From positions 1 through 64,000 of the forward strand of contig JADBKU010000024.1 in NCBI GenBank assembly GCA_014896235.1: 64,000 bases of DNA, given 5' to 3'. Of the stretch, positions 16,637 to 29,818 are shown piece by piece (position 1 is the first letter of the stretch; the number at the start of each line of letters is the position of its first letter). Under the pieces are notes generated by a model. The model was not told the DNA's origin. It did no database searches and worked only from the letters and a program-made list of their open reading frames with translations. This DNA comes from a bacterium (lineage in GTDB: Bacteria > Desulfobacterota > Binatia > Binatales > Binataceae). A program made the translations under genes and the position numbers.

Positions 16637-18922
16637 TCAGGCTGCGGCTTTGGCTTGGCCAGCACCCCCACCCTCCTCCGCGATCGAGCCGCGTTTGGAG
16701 AGAATCACCGCAATCGACAGAGCGACCAGCGCAAGGATGACAACGCCGAGTGCGCCGGCGCTGATTACGCCAACCTCGGTGGTGGTGAACGGCGCGGCCA
16801 AAATGCCAACCAGGTTCATCACCTTGATCATCGGATTGAGCGCCGGGCCGGCGGTGTCCTTGAAGGGGTCGCCGACGGTGTCGCCGACCACGGTGGCCTT
16901 ATGGACATCGGTGCCCTTGCCGCCGAGGAAGCCGTCTTCGACTTTCTTCTTGGCGTTGTCCCAGTTGGCGCCGGCGTTGGACATAAAGACCGCAAGCAAC
17001 TGGCCGGTGAGGATCGTGCCGCCGAGGAAACCGCCGAGCGCGCCAGCACCGAGGCCGAAGCCGACCAGCAGTGGCGCGAAGACCGCGAGGATCGCCGGGC
17101 TGAGCAGCTCTTTCTGCGCGGTCGCGGTGACGATATCGACGCAACGGCCGTAGTCGGGCAGTTCCTTGCCTTCCATGATTCCGGGATGCTCGCGGAACTG
17201 GCGGCGCACTTCGAACACGACCTGATAGGCCGCGCGGCCGACCGCCTTGATGGCGAAGGAGCTGAACAGGAAAGGCACCGCGCCGCCAACCAGCAAGCCG
17301 ACGAAAACGGTCGGCGTGTTGATTTGCACGCCGGCGATGCCGAGATGCGCTTCGTCGATAAACGAACGAAACAGCGAAACCGCCGCGATAACCGCGGTCG
17401 CGATCGCTAGTCCCTTGGTCAGCGCCTTGGTGGTGTTGCCGATCGCGTCCATCCAGGAAAGCGTGCGCGACGCCTCTTCCTGATGCACTCCGCCCATCTC
17501 GAAGATGCCGTGGGCGTTGTCGGTAATCGGCCCATAGGTGTCCATCGCGAGGATGAAACCGGTGGTGGTAAGCAGGCCGAGACCGGTCAGCGCGATTCCG
17601 TAGAACTGCAGCGCCGTGGACTCGCGGAAGATGACGACGGCGCCGATAATCACGCCGACGATCACCATCAGCGCCCAGACCGACGATTCGAGCCCTTCGC
17701 CGAGACCGGATAGAATCAGGGTCGCCGGACCGGTGCGGGCGGCGCTGGCGGTCTCGGTAACCGGGCCGTAGTCGGGATGGGTGAAAAAATTGGTCAGCCA
17801 CAGCGTCAGGATAGAAAGCAGGATGCCGAGCGTGGCGGTGATCGCAAAACGCCAGTCGGGACGGCCGTCGGGACCCGTCATATAGAAATAGTTGACGATG
17901 AAGAAGCCGATAATCGACGTGATCGAGGAGGTGTAATAACCCGCGTTAATCGGCCGCATCGGGTCGCGCATCGCGGAACCCACGGGCACGCGCACGGCCA
18001 TGATGCCGAGAATCGAGGAAACGACGCCCACGGCGCGCAGAATCAACGCGAAGATGATCATCTTCATCGCGAAGGCGCTGGCCGCCGCCGCGCCGCCGTA
18101 AGTGGCGACGAACTTGGGATCCTCGAGCGCGTATGCCGCCAGAATGATCGCCGCAACCAGCGTTACCTCGTAGGATTCGAACACGTCCGCCGCCATCCCG
18201 GCGCAGTCGCCGACGTTGTCGCCGACATTGTCGGCGATGGTCGCGGCGTTGCGCGGATCGTCTTCGGGAATGCCCGCTTCGACTTTGCCGACGAGATCGC
18301 CGCCGACGTCAGCGGCCTTGGTGTAGATGCCGCCGCCGACGCGCATGAAGAGCGCCGCCAGCGAGCCGCCGAAGCCGAAGCCGACAAGGACCTTCATCGC
18401 GTCCTGCTGGAAATACAGGAAGATGACGGTCGCGCCGAACAGGCCGAGGCCGACGGTGAACATCCCCGAAACGCCGCCGGCCTTGAACGCCAACTCCATC
18501 GCGTTCTTGAAACTGGTAAGCGCGGCGTTGGCGCTGCGCACGTTGCCTTTCACCGCAAGCCACATCCCGACGAAACCGGCGCCGTATGAGGCGCTGACGC
18601 CGAGAAAGAAGGCGACGGCGATGCCGAGGGAGAGATCGAGCCGGGTCGGATAGACCGAGCGGTACATCAGAAACAGCGCGGCGGCGATAATGATGACGAA
18701 GACGATCATCGTCTTCACCTGCCGCTTGAGATACGCCATCGAGCCTTCGTACACAGCGTCGGCGACGTCGGTCATCGATTTAGGCCCGGGGTCCGCGTTC
18801 AGAACCACGCGCACCAGCCACCCGCCGTAGGCGAGCGACAGAATCGCCGAGCCCAGCACGCACCACAGGATTGCGAGCTGCGCGCTGGTCAAGGCTGGAA
18901 GAACGATTTTTGCCTCGCTCAT
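16637..18922 (-). CDS. hppA: Membrane-bound proton-translocating pyrophosphatase, K+-independent type
   Basis: 761 residues with about 16 hydrophobic helices and the family catalytic motifs: GGIYTKAADVGGDLVGKVE (substrate loop), NVGDNVGDCAGMAADVFESY, and near the C-terminus NAGANWDNAKK and HKATVVGDTVGDPFKDTAGP. It hydrolyses pyrophosphate and pumps protons across the inner membrane. The key position is Lys at 499 in GNTTKALTKG; in the family Lys here marks the K+-independent proton-pumping class, whereas Ala marks K+-dependent ones. A clear terminator follows. No operon partner. Confidence 0.96.
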   Translation of the reverse strand: MSEAKIVLPALTSAQLAILWCVLGSAILSLAYGGWLVRVVLNADPGPKSMTDVADAVYEGSMAYLKRQVKTMIVFVIIIAAALFLMYRSVYPTRLDLSLGIAVAFFLGVSASYGAGFVGMWLAVKGNVRSANAALTSFKNAMELAFKAGGVSGMFTVGLGLFGATVIFLYFQQDAMKVLVGFGFGGSLAALFMRVGGGIYTKAADVGGDLVGKVEAGIPEDDPRNAATIADNVGDNVGDCAGMAADVFESYEVTLVAAIILAAYALEDPKFVATYGGAAAASAFAMKMIIFALILRAVGVVSSILGIMAVRVPVGSAMRDPMRPINAGYYTSSITSIIGFFIVNYFYMTGPDGRPDWRFAITATLGILLSILTLWLTNFFTHPDYGPVTETASAARTGPATLILSGLGEGLESSVWALMVIVGVIIGAVVIFRESTALQFYGIALTGLGLLTTTGFILAMDTYGPITDNAHGIFEMGGVHQEEASRTLSWMDAIGNTTKALTKGLAIATAVIAAVSLFRSFIDEAHLGIAGVQINTPTVFVGLLVGGAVPFLFSSFAIKAVGRAAYQVVFEVRRQFREHPGIMEGKELPDYGRCVDIVTATAQKELLSPAILAVFAPLLVGFGLGAGALGGFLGGTILTGQLLAVFMSNAGANWDNAKKKVEDGFLGGKGTDVHKATVVGDTVGDPFKDTAGPALNPMIKVMNLVGILAAPFTTTEVGVISAGALGVVILALVALSIAVILSKRGSIAEEGGGAGQAKAAA

Positions 18923-19166
18923 CGAACTTCAGTCTCCCGATATTTTATGGATTCGATTGGCGACATCCGGTACGCCATCGAAGCATTTTCCCCTGGCGAC
19001 GCGAATAAGGACGCCGAATATCTGGCGCAGTTTAGGTTTTCCGGACCGTGAAGTCCAGCACGCGCGGCCGCGCGCAAGCCGCGCCTGAAGCGCGCCCGCG
19101 TGATGAGCCGGCGCGGCCGCGATGTTGATCGTCGCGGCATGCGTATGGTTATCTGGACGGACGGCC

Positions 19167-20504
19167 ATGAACGTATCTATCGAAAGCAGTTCCGCGCTCC
19201 GGCGCAAGCTCACAATCGAAGTCGAACCCGACGAAATCAACCGCGAACTCGATCGCTCGTACAACGAGCTGAAACGATCGGTCGTGCTCAAGGGCTTCCG
19301 GCCCGGGCGCGCGCCGCGCAGCCTGCTCGAGCGCTTTTTCGGCGACCAGGTGCGCGGCGAAGTGATTCGCAAGCTGGTCAAGGAATATACCGACAAGGCG
19401 TTGGAGGAAAATTCGCTCAAGCCGGTGGTCGAGCCCGAGATCGTCACGGAAGAAACCGACCTCAAGAAAGCGCTCAAGTTCAGCGCGACATTCGATCTGA
19501 AGCCCGAGCTGGCGGTCAAAGATTATCAGGACCTCAAGGTCCAGCCCGCGCAAATCGACGTGACCGACGAGCAGGTCGAGGCCGAGCTGGCGCGGATGCG
19601 CGAGCGGCACGGCGTGCTCAAGAAGGTCGAGGGACGCAATACGGTCGCCGAAAACGATTTCGTAATCGTGGCGTTCGAGGGTTTTGAGAACGGCCAACCG
19701 ATTGCGGGCACCAAGGTCGAGGACCGGCTGCTGAAGGTCTCCAAAGAAACGCTGGCGCACGGGCTGGACGAAGTGCTGGCCGGAGCGGAGGTCGGACACG
19801 AAACGCGCCAAGCGCGGAACTATCCCGCCGATTACGCGGAGAAGGAAATCGCCGGCAAGAACGTCGAATGGCGGGCGACGGTAAAGGAAATTTACACGCA
19901 CGAAGTTCCCCAGCTTGACGAGGAATTCGCGAAGGACGAGGGTTTCGAAAACCTCCATGCGCTGCGCGCGCGCGTGCGCGAGACGCTGATTGCGAGGGCC
20001 CGCGCGGAGGCGAACGCCCGCGCGCGGCAGGGTCTGCTCGATCTGATTATCGAGCGCAATCCGGTGGAATTGCCCGAGTCGCTGGTGGCGCGTGAAATCC
20101 GCAACGTCGAGCACGAACTGGCGTCGAATTTCGAAGCCGCCGGGATGGGACATGAAGAGGCGCACGCCAAGGCGCGCGAAAACGCCGAAGAAATCAAGTC
20201 GCGGGCCGAAAAGCGCGCGCGCAGCGCGCTGGTGGTCGATGCGATAGCGGACCAGGAAGGCGTCGAGGTCAGCGACGACGAAGTTGCCGAACGTATCGGA
20301 CAGATCGTGACCTACGCCGGGCGGGCGCGCGAGCAGATCGCGGAACACTATCGGAGCGAGGAAAATCGTGCGGCCTTGAAACAAACGATGCGCCGCGAAA
20401 AGACGCTCGATCGCCTGCTCGAACGGGCGCAGAGCGAAGGCGCCGCGAGCGGCGGCGAGACTCCCGCCGCGAGCGATTCCGGCGAACCGCGGGCTGACGG
20501 TTGA
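19167..20504 (+). CDS. tig: Trigger factor (peptidyl-prolyl isomerase chaperone)
   Basis: 445 residues from MNVSIESSSA. The ribosome-binding signature in the N-terminal domain is GFRPGRAPRSLLE (residues around 45-57; family GFRxGKxP). A PPIase domain with VAFEGFENG and GAEVGH follows, then a long charged helical C-terminal domain with an Ala/Gly/Ser tail. It binds nascent chains at the ribosome exit. It is the first gene of a tig-clpP-clpX-lon block, but a strong hairpin terminator follows it, so clpP probably also has its own promoter. Confidence 0.95.
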   Translation: MNVSIESSSALRRKLTIEVEPDEINRELDRSYNELKRSVVLKGFRPGRAPRSLLERFFGDQVRGEVIRKLVKEYTDKALEENSLKPVVEPEIVTEETDLKKALKFSATFDLKPELAVKDYQDLKVQPAQIDVTDEQVEAELARMRERHGVLKKVEGRNTVAENDFVIVAFEGFENGQPIAGTKVEDRLLKVSKETLAHGLDEVLAGAEVGHETRQARNYPADYAEKEIAGKNVEWRATVKEIYTHEVPQLDEEFAKDEGFENLHALRARVRETLIARARAEANARARQGLLDLIIERNPVELPESLVAREIRNVEHELASNFEAAGMGHEEAHAKARENAEEIKSRAEKRARSALVVDAIADQEGVEVSDDEVAERIGQIVTYAGRAREQIAEHYRSEENRAALKQTMRREKTLDRLLERAQSEGAASGGETPAASDSGEPRADG

Positions 20505-20526
20505 GCCTAAGTTCGCGCAGTTCGCC

Positions 20527-20564
20527 GAACGCCGCCGATGCCGCGCATCGGCGGCGTTCGTTTT
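20527..20564 (+). terminator. Intrinsic terminator after tig
   Basis: GAACGCCGCCGATG pairs perfectly with CATCGGCGGCGTTC (14-bp stem, CCGCG loop), followed by GTTTT. It sits 22 bp after the tig stop and 115 bp before clpP. Confidence 0.88.
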
Positions 20565-20679
20565 CGCCGCGTCGCGTGACTCTCAGGTTGCCGATGTATT
20601 GCAAACGGGTTAGAATTTGAAAGCGTGGTGAGCAGGTTTCGTTTCGCTGCGCGGCGTCGAGCGGAGAAGTTGAAGACCG

Positions 20680-21276
20680 ATGAGCAGCTTTGTGCCGGTG
20701 GTCGTGGAGCAGACGGGACGTGGCGAACGCTCCTATGACATCTATTCACGCCTGCTCAAGGACCGGATCGTTTTCCTTGGCACGCCGGTGACGGATGAAG
20801 TGGCGAACCTGATCACGGCGCAGCTTCTATTCCTCGAATCCGAGGATCCTGAAAAAGAGATCAATTTCTACATCAATTCGCCTGGCGGATCAGTCACCGC
20901 CGGACTCGCGATTTACGACACGATGCAGTTCATCAAGCCGCCGGTCTCGACCTTGTGTCTGGGACAGGCGGCGAGCATGGGCGCCCTGCTGCTGCTGGCG
21001 GGCCACAAGGGACGGCGCTATGCGCTGCCGCACTCGCGCATCATGATCCATCAGCCGTTGGGCGGAGCGCAGGGTCAGGCGAGCGACATCGAAATCCAGG
21101 CGCGGGAGATTCTGCGCATACGGGAGGAAATCAACGCCATCATCGTACGGCACACGGGACAGCAGTTGAAAAAAATCGAAAAGGACACCGATCGCGATAT
21201 GTTCCTGCCCCCCGAACAGGCGGTTGAATACGGACTTATCGATGAGGTAATCGTGAATCGGAGGCCCTCCAAGTGA
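20680..21276 (+). CDS. clpP: ATP-dependent Clp protease proteolytic subunit
   Basis: 198 residues with the ClpP catalytic triad: Ser99 in GQAASMGA, His124 in IMIHQPLGG, and Asp173 in DTDRDMF. The N-terminal [20 protein letters not shown] is the usual start. It forms the double-ring chamber that degrades substrates fed by ClpX, encoded 18 bp downstream. GGAGAAG precedes the ATG. Length and motifs are normal. Confidence 0.97.
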   Translation: MSSFVPVVVEQTGRGERSYDIYSRLLKDRIVFLGTPVTDEVANLITAQLLFLESEDPEKEINFYINSPGGSVTAGLAIYDTMQFIKPPVSTLCLGQAASMGALLLLAGHKGRRYALPHSRIMIHQPLGGAQGQASDIEIQAREILRIREEINAIIVRHTGQQLKKIEKDTDRDMFLPPEQAVEYGLIDEVIVNRRPSK

Positions 21277-21294
21277 TCCGCGGGAGGCGGCAAT

Positions 21295-22545
<1,251 letters not shown>

Positions 22546-22568
22546 CGAGGAGATCGGGATTCACGGAA

Positions 22569-25040
<2,472 letters not shown>

Positions 25041-25063
25041 TTTAGCTAGGCTTTTCTTCACCA

Positions 25064-25102
25064 TCGCCGGCGGGTCGTTACTTGACGATCCGCCGGCGAC
25101 AT
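25064..25102 (+). terminator. Hairpin terminator after lon
   Basis: A 15-bp stem (TCGCCGGCGGGTCGT with ACGATCCGCCGGCGA, one G-T pair) with a 6-base loop lies 23 bp after the lon stop, followed by a weak CATTATT. It probably ends the clpP-clpX-lon transcript. Confidence 0.65.
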
Positions 25103-25141
25103 TATTAACTGTCCAAACAAATTCAACGCCGGAGCGACGCC

Positions 25142-25456
25142 ATGACCAAGGCCGACCTAGTGGACGATTTGGCGAACAAGCTGGGATTTCATAAAGGTGA
25201 AGCCGAAAAGGCAGTCAATATCGTCCTCGACGACATTATCAACGCGCTCAAGCAGGGCGAGCGCGAGAATATCTCGGGCTTCGGCACCTTTTCCGTATCG
25301 ACCCGCCACGCGCGCACCGGCCGCAATCCCAAAACCGGCGAAACCATTCAGATTTCGGCCAGCCGATCGGCCAAGTTCAAACCGGGCAAACAGCTAAAGG
25401 ATTCGCTCAACGAATCCGATGGAGCCGCTCAACCATCTGGCCCGGCGGCCGAATAA
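25142..25456 (+). CDS. hup: HU/IHF-family DNA-binding protein
   Basis: 104 residues, MTKADLVDDLANKLG at the start, a GFGTF-x-V segment, and the beta-arm motif RHARTGRNPKTGE, with the conserved Pro-containing tip that bends DNA. HU is a dimeric nucleoid protein. The C-terminus has a 13-residue Pro/Ala-rich extension (DGAAQPSGPAAE) beyond the usual 90 residues. hup downstream of lon is a common arrangement in proteobacteria. The ATG is preceded by GCCGGAG. Confidence 0.95.
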   Translation: MTKADLVDDLANKLGFHKGEAEKAVNIVLDDIINALKQGERENISGFGTFSVSTRHARTGRNPKTGETIQISASRSAKFKPGKQLKDSLNESDGAAQPSGPAAE

Positions 25457-25532
25457 TCTTCGCTATTAATTTGACGACCACGTCCGCATGAGGCTTGCGG
25501 CGTCATCGCTCCCAAGCCTAGCGCGGAAACCC

Positions 25533-25607
25533 GGGCGGTTAGCTCAGCGGTAGAGCATCGGCCTTACAAGCCGAGGGTCGCAGGTTCGAAACCTGCACCG
25601 CCCACCA
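25533..25607 (+). tRNA. tRNA-Val (anticodon TAC)
   Basis: A 75-base cloverleaf. Acceptor GGGCGGT pairs with ACCGCCC, the D arm has GCTCAGC..GAGC, the anticodon loop is CTTACAA (TAC), the T arm GCAGG-TTCGAAA-CCTGC, and the 3' CCA is encoded. Confidence 0.97.
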
Positions 25608-25705
25608 ATGAAATTACGATTTCCTCGACACGGAAATACGATTTACCGACATAATTGGCGAGCGATTGACGGCGCCGACTGTATCCGACGAGAATCATTT
25701 CCAAC

Positions 25706-25782
25706 GCCCCCTTAGCTCAGATGGATAGAGCACAGGATTCCTAATCCTGGGGTCGTGGGTTCGAATCCCGCAGGGGGCGCCA
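25706..25782 (+). tRNA. tRNA-Arg (anticodon CCT)
   Basis: A 77-base cloverleaf. Acceptor GCCCCCT pairs with AGGGGGC, the anticodon loop is TTCCTAA (CCT, reads AGG), the T arm GTGGG-TTCGAAT-CCCGC, and CCA is encoded. It lies 98 bp after tRNA-Val. Confidence 0.97.
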
Positions 25783-25905
25783 GATTTCCCGCGAATAATT
25801 CAGGTTTATCTCTCGAAGCGCCCGCGCGCCTGACGCATAGAGCCAGCCTGGAAGCGTCGCTTTTCCTGGTTAGACTTTCGTGCAAAAACAGTTTCCGGCG
25901 CCAGA

Positions 25906-28900
25906 TTACGTCGCCGCTCCGTTCTCGGGTTTGTCTTTCCACGAATAAAACAACTCCCACAGGGCCGGGACCAGAAAGAGCGTCATCACGGTCGATACCG
26001 ACAGCCCGCCGATCACCGAACGGGCGAGCGGCGCGGACGCCTCGGAACCGGCTTCGAGCTTCATCGCCACCGGCAGCAGGCCAGCCACCGTCGCCAGCGA
26101 AGTCATCAGAATCGGCCGCATGCGGATGCGCGCGGCTTCGACCGCCGCGCGGCGCAATCCCATCCCTTGATGGCGGCGCTCATTGGCGAAATCGATCAGC
26201 AGGATGGCGTTGGAGTGGACGATCCCGATCATCACGATAACGCCCATCATGGATTCGATATTGATCGTGGTGCCGGTCGCCCAGAGCATCCAGACCACGC
26301 CGATCAATCCCATCGGAATTGAGAAAAGAAAGATAAACGGGTCGAGCCACGAGCGGCCCTGAGCGACCCCCACCAGATAGACGACGACGATGGCGAGAAT
26401 GAAGCCGCTTTTGAAGCTGGCGAAGGTTTTTTCCATCATTTCGACCGAGCCGCGATAGTAAATTTTGATGTTGCGGGGCGCGTGCAGCTTTTGTACGACA
26501 TGGCGCACGGCCTCGAGCGTCCCGCCCAGGTCCGAGGTGCGCGGCGCGACCATCACGTCAACCACGCGTTGAATATTGTAATGGTCGGCCTCAGAGGGAT
26601 AGGCGGCGTGCGAAAGAGTGGCGACGTCGCGCAGCAACACCGATTGCTCATGGCCCTCGCCGGTGGACGGACCGCCTGGATTGGGCGCGAAGCTGGAGTT
26701 ATAGACCGACGCCGGATCTACCCGTCTTGCGACGGGAACGTCGCGCAGGGTTTCGAGCGAGTCGATGTTTTTCTCGAAATATTGGGCGCTCAGATAGTAG
26801 TCGTCGCCGGAGATCGGATCGATCCAGATCGACGGTTTGATCATTTCGTTGTTGTCGATCGCGGTGATGAGGTTGGTCACGACCTGGCGTTCGGTCACGC
26901 CCAGCCGCGCCGCGCGGGCGCGATCGACGTTCACCACCAAAGTCGGATAATCCGCGATCTCACGAATCTCCGATTGGCGCACCTGAGGCAGCCGCTCGAT
27001 TCGCCGCTCGATGCGCCGGGCGAAGGCGAACATCTTCGGAAACGGCTCGGTCATCGGCGCACTCAACTGGACGTCGATCGGGGCGGCTGAGCCGAAGTTG
27101 AGCACCGCGTCGATGATGCTGCCGGAGACGAAAAACGTATGCAGGTCGGGCATGCGTTCGGCAAACGCGCGCCGCAGCCGGTTCTCATAATAGAAGGTCG
27201 ATCGGCTGTGGCCCTCCTTCAACGAGACCATCACCTCGCCCGTGTCCTCGCCCGAGTTGCTGGTGTAGATCGCCGAAACGTTGGGCACCACGCCGAGATT
27301 GGCTACGACCGTTTTGAGATCGTGCGGAGGAATGATCTGGTGAATAATGTCGTTCAGCCGGCGTGCGGCGGCCTCGGTGAGTTCCAGGCGGGTGCCGACG
27401 GGCGTGCGGATATCGATGACGAACTTGCCGGCGTCAGTGCGCGGAAACAGCCGCTGGCCCAGCAACGGAAACATCAGCATCGAACCGGCGAACAACGCGC
27501 TGACGCCCGCGATCAGGGCCGTCTTGTGATCGAGAATTCGGTCGAGCAGCCGGGCGAAACGTGCCGCAAAGCGTTCGTAAGCCCGGTCGAAGGCGGCAAG
27601 AAGGCCGCGCCGCTGGTCGTCGTCTCCAGGCCGGTTCTCGGCGTCCTCCGCGGTAAGGTAGCGGGCGCAGAAGAGCGGAATTATCGACATCGACACGACG
27701 TACGACGCCGCCATCGAAAACACCACGGCCAGCGCGAGCGCGCTGAAGAGATATTTGGCCACGCCGAACAGGAACACCACGGGCAGGAACACCACGATCG
27801 TGGTAATAGTGGAAGCGAGCACAGCGTAGGTGACTTCTTCGGCGCCTTCGCGGGCGGCGACTTCGGGCGGCTCGCCGGCGGCCAGATGGCGGTTGATGTT
27901 TTCGAGCACCACGGTCGAATCGTCGACTAAGCGGCCGATGGCGAGCGTGAAGCCGCCGAGCGTCATGATGTTGATCGTCGCCCCGGAGAAATAGAGACCG
28001 ATGACGCCGGCGAGAATGGACAGCGGAATCGATAGAAAAATGGCGAAGGTCGATTTGAAGTTGCCAAGGAAGATCAGAATCATCAGCGAAGCCAGAATCG
28101 CGCCGGACGCCGCCTCATGCTCGAGCGAGTGGACCGCGTCGAGGATGGTGTCTTCCTGGCTGAACAGCGTATGAACCTTCTCGCCCGCGCTTAAGCCGGT
28201 GACGCCGCGAACGGCTTGCTTGACCCCCTTGATGACCTGCAGGGTGTTGGCGCCGGTCTGCTTGAAGATGGGGATATAGACGGCGGGCTTGCCGTCGATC
28301 AAAACCAGCTTGTACTGGATTTCAGCCGCCTCCTTGGCGCGGCCGATGCTGCCGAACATGACCGGCGTGCGGCCGGGGCCAAGTTCGACCGGCACATGAT
28401 CGATGTCCTTCGGCGTGGGCACTTCGGCATTGGCGTAAATGTAGTAGTCGTACGGGCCGATTTTCGCGTCCCCGGCGGGCAGGATCTGATTGGTCGCGTT
28501 GATCGCCCTGACCACCGCCATCGGCGTCAACCCCAGCGCCTGCAACGCCTGGCTGTGCACGTAAGCCATGATTTGCCGGATTTTGCCGCCGAACGGATAC
28601 GGCACCGACGCGCCCTGCACCGTGGCCATGAAATTCCGCACGTTGTAGCGCGCCTGGTTTTGCAACTCGGTCTGGCCGTAAGGGCCCGTGACGGTCACCA
28701 GAATGACCGGAATCGACGACGACGCGTTGTACTTGAGCACAAGCGGCGGCAGCGTGCCCGGCGGCATCAGGCCCAGGTCGCCCATCGCGAGCGTCGCCAG
28801 ATTGGCCGCCGCCGCGTCCATGTTGACGTCGCTGTGGAAATACACCGTGACCAGGCTGACCCCCGGCAACGACCGCGATTCGATGTGCTCGATGCCGCTG

Positions 28901-29115
28901 CCCAGCGTGAAGAACCGCTCGTAGCGGCTGGTGATGTCCTGCTCCATCGCCAGCGGCGCATAGCCCGGATAAAAGGTTGCGACCACCGCCGCTTTGATAT
29001 GCAGGCGCGGAAAAACGTCCACCGGCATGCGCTTAAAAGCGGTCACCCCCAATATCGCCACCAGCAACGCCCCAACCACAATCAGATATGGATTCCTCAG
29101 CGAAAAACTCGGCAT
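25906..29115 (-). CDS. RND-superfamily efflux permease (AcrB/CzcA-like)
   Basis: 1069 residues with two repeats of a large periplasmic loop and six-helix blocks, typical of RND pumps of the HAE1/HME size. Helix 4 carries the proton-relay Asp pair in RLVDDSTVVLENI, and the second half has the GIVHSNAILLIDF segment. The N-terminus (FSLRNPYLIVVGALL) is the usual first helix. It would export hydrophobic compounds or metals with a membrane-fusion and outer-membrane partner, but no partner genes are in the window, so it is an orphan. The ATG at 29115 is preferred over the TTG just upstream. The substrate is unknown. Confidence 0.92.
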   Translation of the reverse strand: MPSFSLRNPYLIVVGALLVAILGVTAFKRMPVDVFPRLHIKAAVVATFYPGYAPLAMEQDITSRYERFFTLGSGIEHIESRSLPGVSLVTVYFHSDVNMDAAAANLATLAMGDLGLMPPGTLPPLVLKYNASSSIPVILVTVTGPYGQTELQNQARYNVRNFMATVQGASVPYPFGGKIRQIMAYVHSQALQALGLTPMAVVRAINATNQILPAGDAKIGPYDYYIYANAEVPTPKDIDHVPVELGPGRTPVMFGSIGRAKEAAEIQYKLVLIDGKPAVYIPIFKQTGANTLQVIKGVKQAVRGVTGLSAGEKVHTLFSQEDTILDAVHSLEHEAASGAILASLMILIFLGNFKSTFAIFLSIPLSILAGVIGLYFSGATINIMTLGGFTLAIGRLVDDSTVVLENINRHLAAGEPPEVAAREGAEEVTYAVLASTITTIVVFLPVVFLFGVAKYLFSALALAVVFSMAASYVVSMSIIPLFCARYLTAEDAENRPGDDDQRRGLLAAFDRAYERFAARFARLLDRILDHKTALIAGVSALFAGSMLMFPLLGQRLFPRTDAGKFVIDIRTPVGTRLELTEAAARRLNDIIHQIIPPHDLKTVVANLGVVPNVSAIYTSNSGEDTGEVMVSLKEGHSRSTFYYENRLRRAFAERMPDLHTFFVSGSIIDAVLNFGSAAPIDVQLSAPMTEPFPKMFAFARRIERRIERLPQVRQSEIREIADYPTLVVNVDRARAARLGVTERQVVTNLITAIDNNEMIKPSIWIDPISGDDYYLSAQYFEKNIDSLETLRDVPVARRVDPASVYNSSFAPNPGGPSTGEGHEQSVLLRDVATLSHAAYPSEADHYNIQRVVDVMVAPRTSDLGGTLEAVRHVVQKLHAPRNIKIYYRGSVEMMEKTFASFKSGFILAIVVVYLVGVAQGRSWLDPFIFLFSIPMGLIGVVWMLWATGTTINIESMMGVIVMIGIVHSNAILLIDFANERRHQGMGLRRAAVEAARIRMRPILMTSLATVAGLLPVAMKLEAGSEASAPLARSVIGGLSVSTVMTLFLVPALWELFYSWKDKPENGAAT

Positions 29116-29281
29116 CAACGCACCCTAAATTCAATGCGCGCGGCGCGGCCTCTCTAGTTCGAGGATTCAGTCGCCCGTGAGCGGCCGCCGACCATGCGGC
29201 CAAATTCGATCGGCTTGCGCCGGTCAATCGAATTCAGTCGCCCTGCAAACGGAAAATGTCTGAAATCGAGTAATGACGCGT

Positions 29282-29653
29282 CTACGCGCGAGCGGGAGGA
29301 GAGTCGCTTAAAGACAATCGCTGAAGAGCGATGAGCAGCTTTCGAGCGCTCATATAGCCAAGCGAATATTGGCCGACGCCAAGGACAGGCCGCCTTGTCC
29401 GCCAGCATTCGGCGCCAGCGGAAGGCTCGATCCGCACGGCGAAGATCGGTTGCAGCCGCAGTTTCTCGCCGCCAGCAAGCGGTCTGCATGAATCGTCGTA
29501 CAACTGGCTCGTAACGCGCCGCGACGACTCACGATGCGGCGAACTGCGCGCCGCCGCATGGATCGCAGCTCGCGCTGACAGCGCCAACAGAACGCAAACC
29601 GCCGCGCCAAGAATCAGGCGTTTGCTAAACTTATGCCTGCCGCCCACCCACAT
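29282..29653 (-). CDS. Possible small secreted protein
   Basis: 123 residues. The N-terminus has a basic stretch and hydrophobic core (KRLILGAAVCVLLALSA) like a signal peptide, followed by a polar part with two Cys (DSCRPL, ECWRT). No homologous family is recognised and codon use is only moderately typical, so this could be chance. It would be transcribed toward the RND permease. Confidence 0.3.
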   Translation of the reverse strand: MWVGGRHKFSKRLILGAAVCVLLALSARAAIHAAARSSPHRESSRRVTSQLYDDSCRPLAGGEKLRLQPIFAVRIEPSAGAECWRTRRPVLGVGQYSLGYMSARKLLIALQRLSLSDSPPARA

Positions 29654-29818
29654 CTGTCCGAATCCGCGGCCCGAGCGCGCCCACGCTCCAGTCGAGAGCG
29701 CCCTCGTGACTCAACTCGCTTTGACGGCGCCAACCCGCGCTATATTCAAATTTTTCTCTGGTTAAAAATCGCCGCCCGGATATCCTTGATGATCCGTGCG
29801 CCAAGCCAGCACAAATCT

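Noticed and set aside
25457-25532. Stem-like sequence after hup (CCGCA...TGCGG)
   Set aside because: The stem has a bulge and no T tract; evidence for a terminator was too weak to list.
25533-25782. tRNA pair as an integration site for a mobile element
   Set aside because: No integrase, direct repeats or phage genes are visible on either side.
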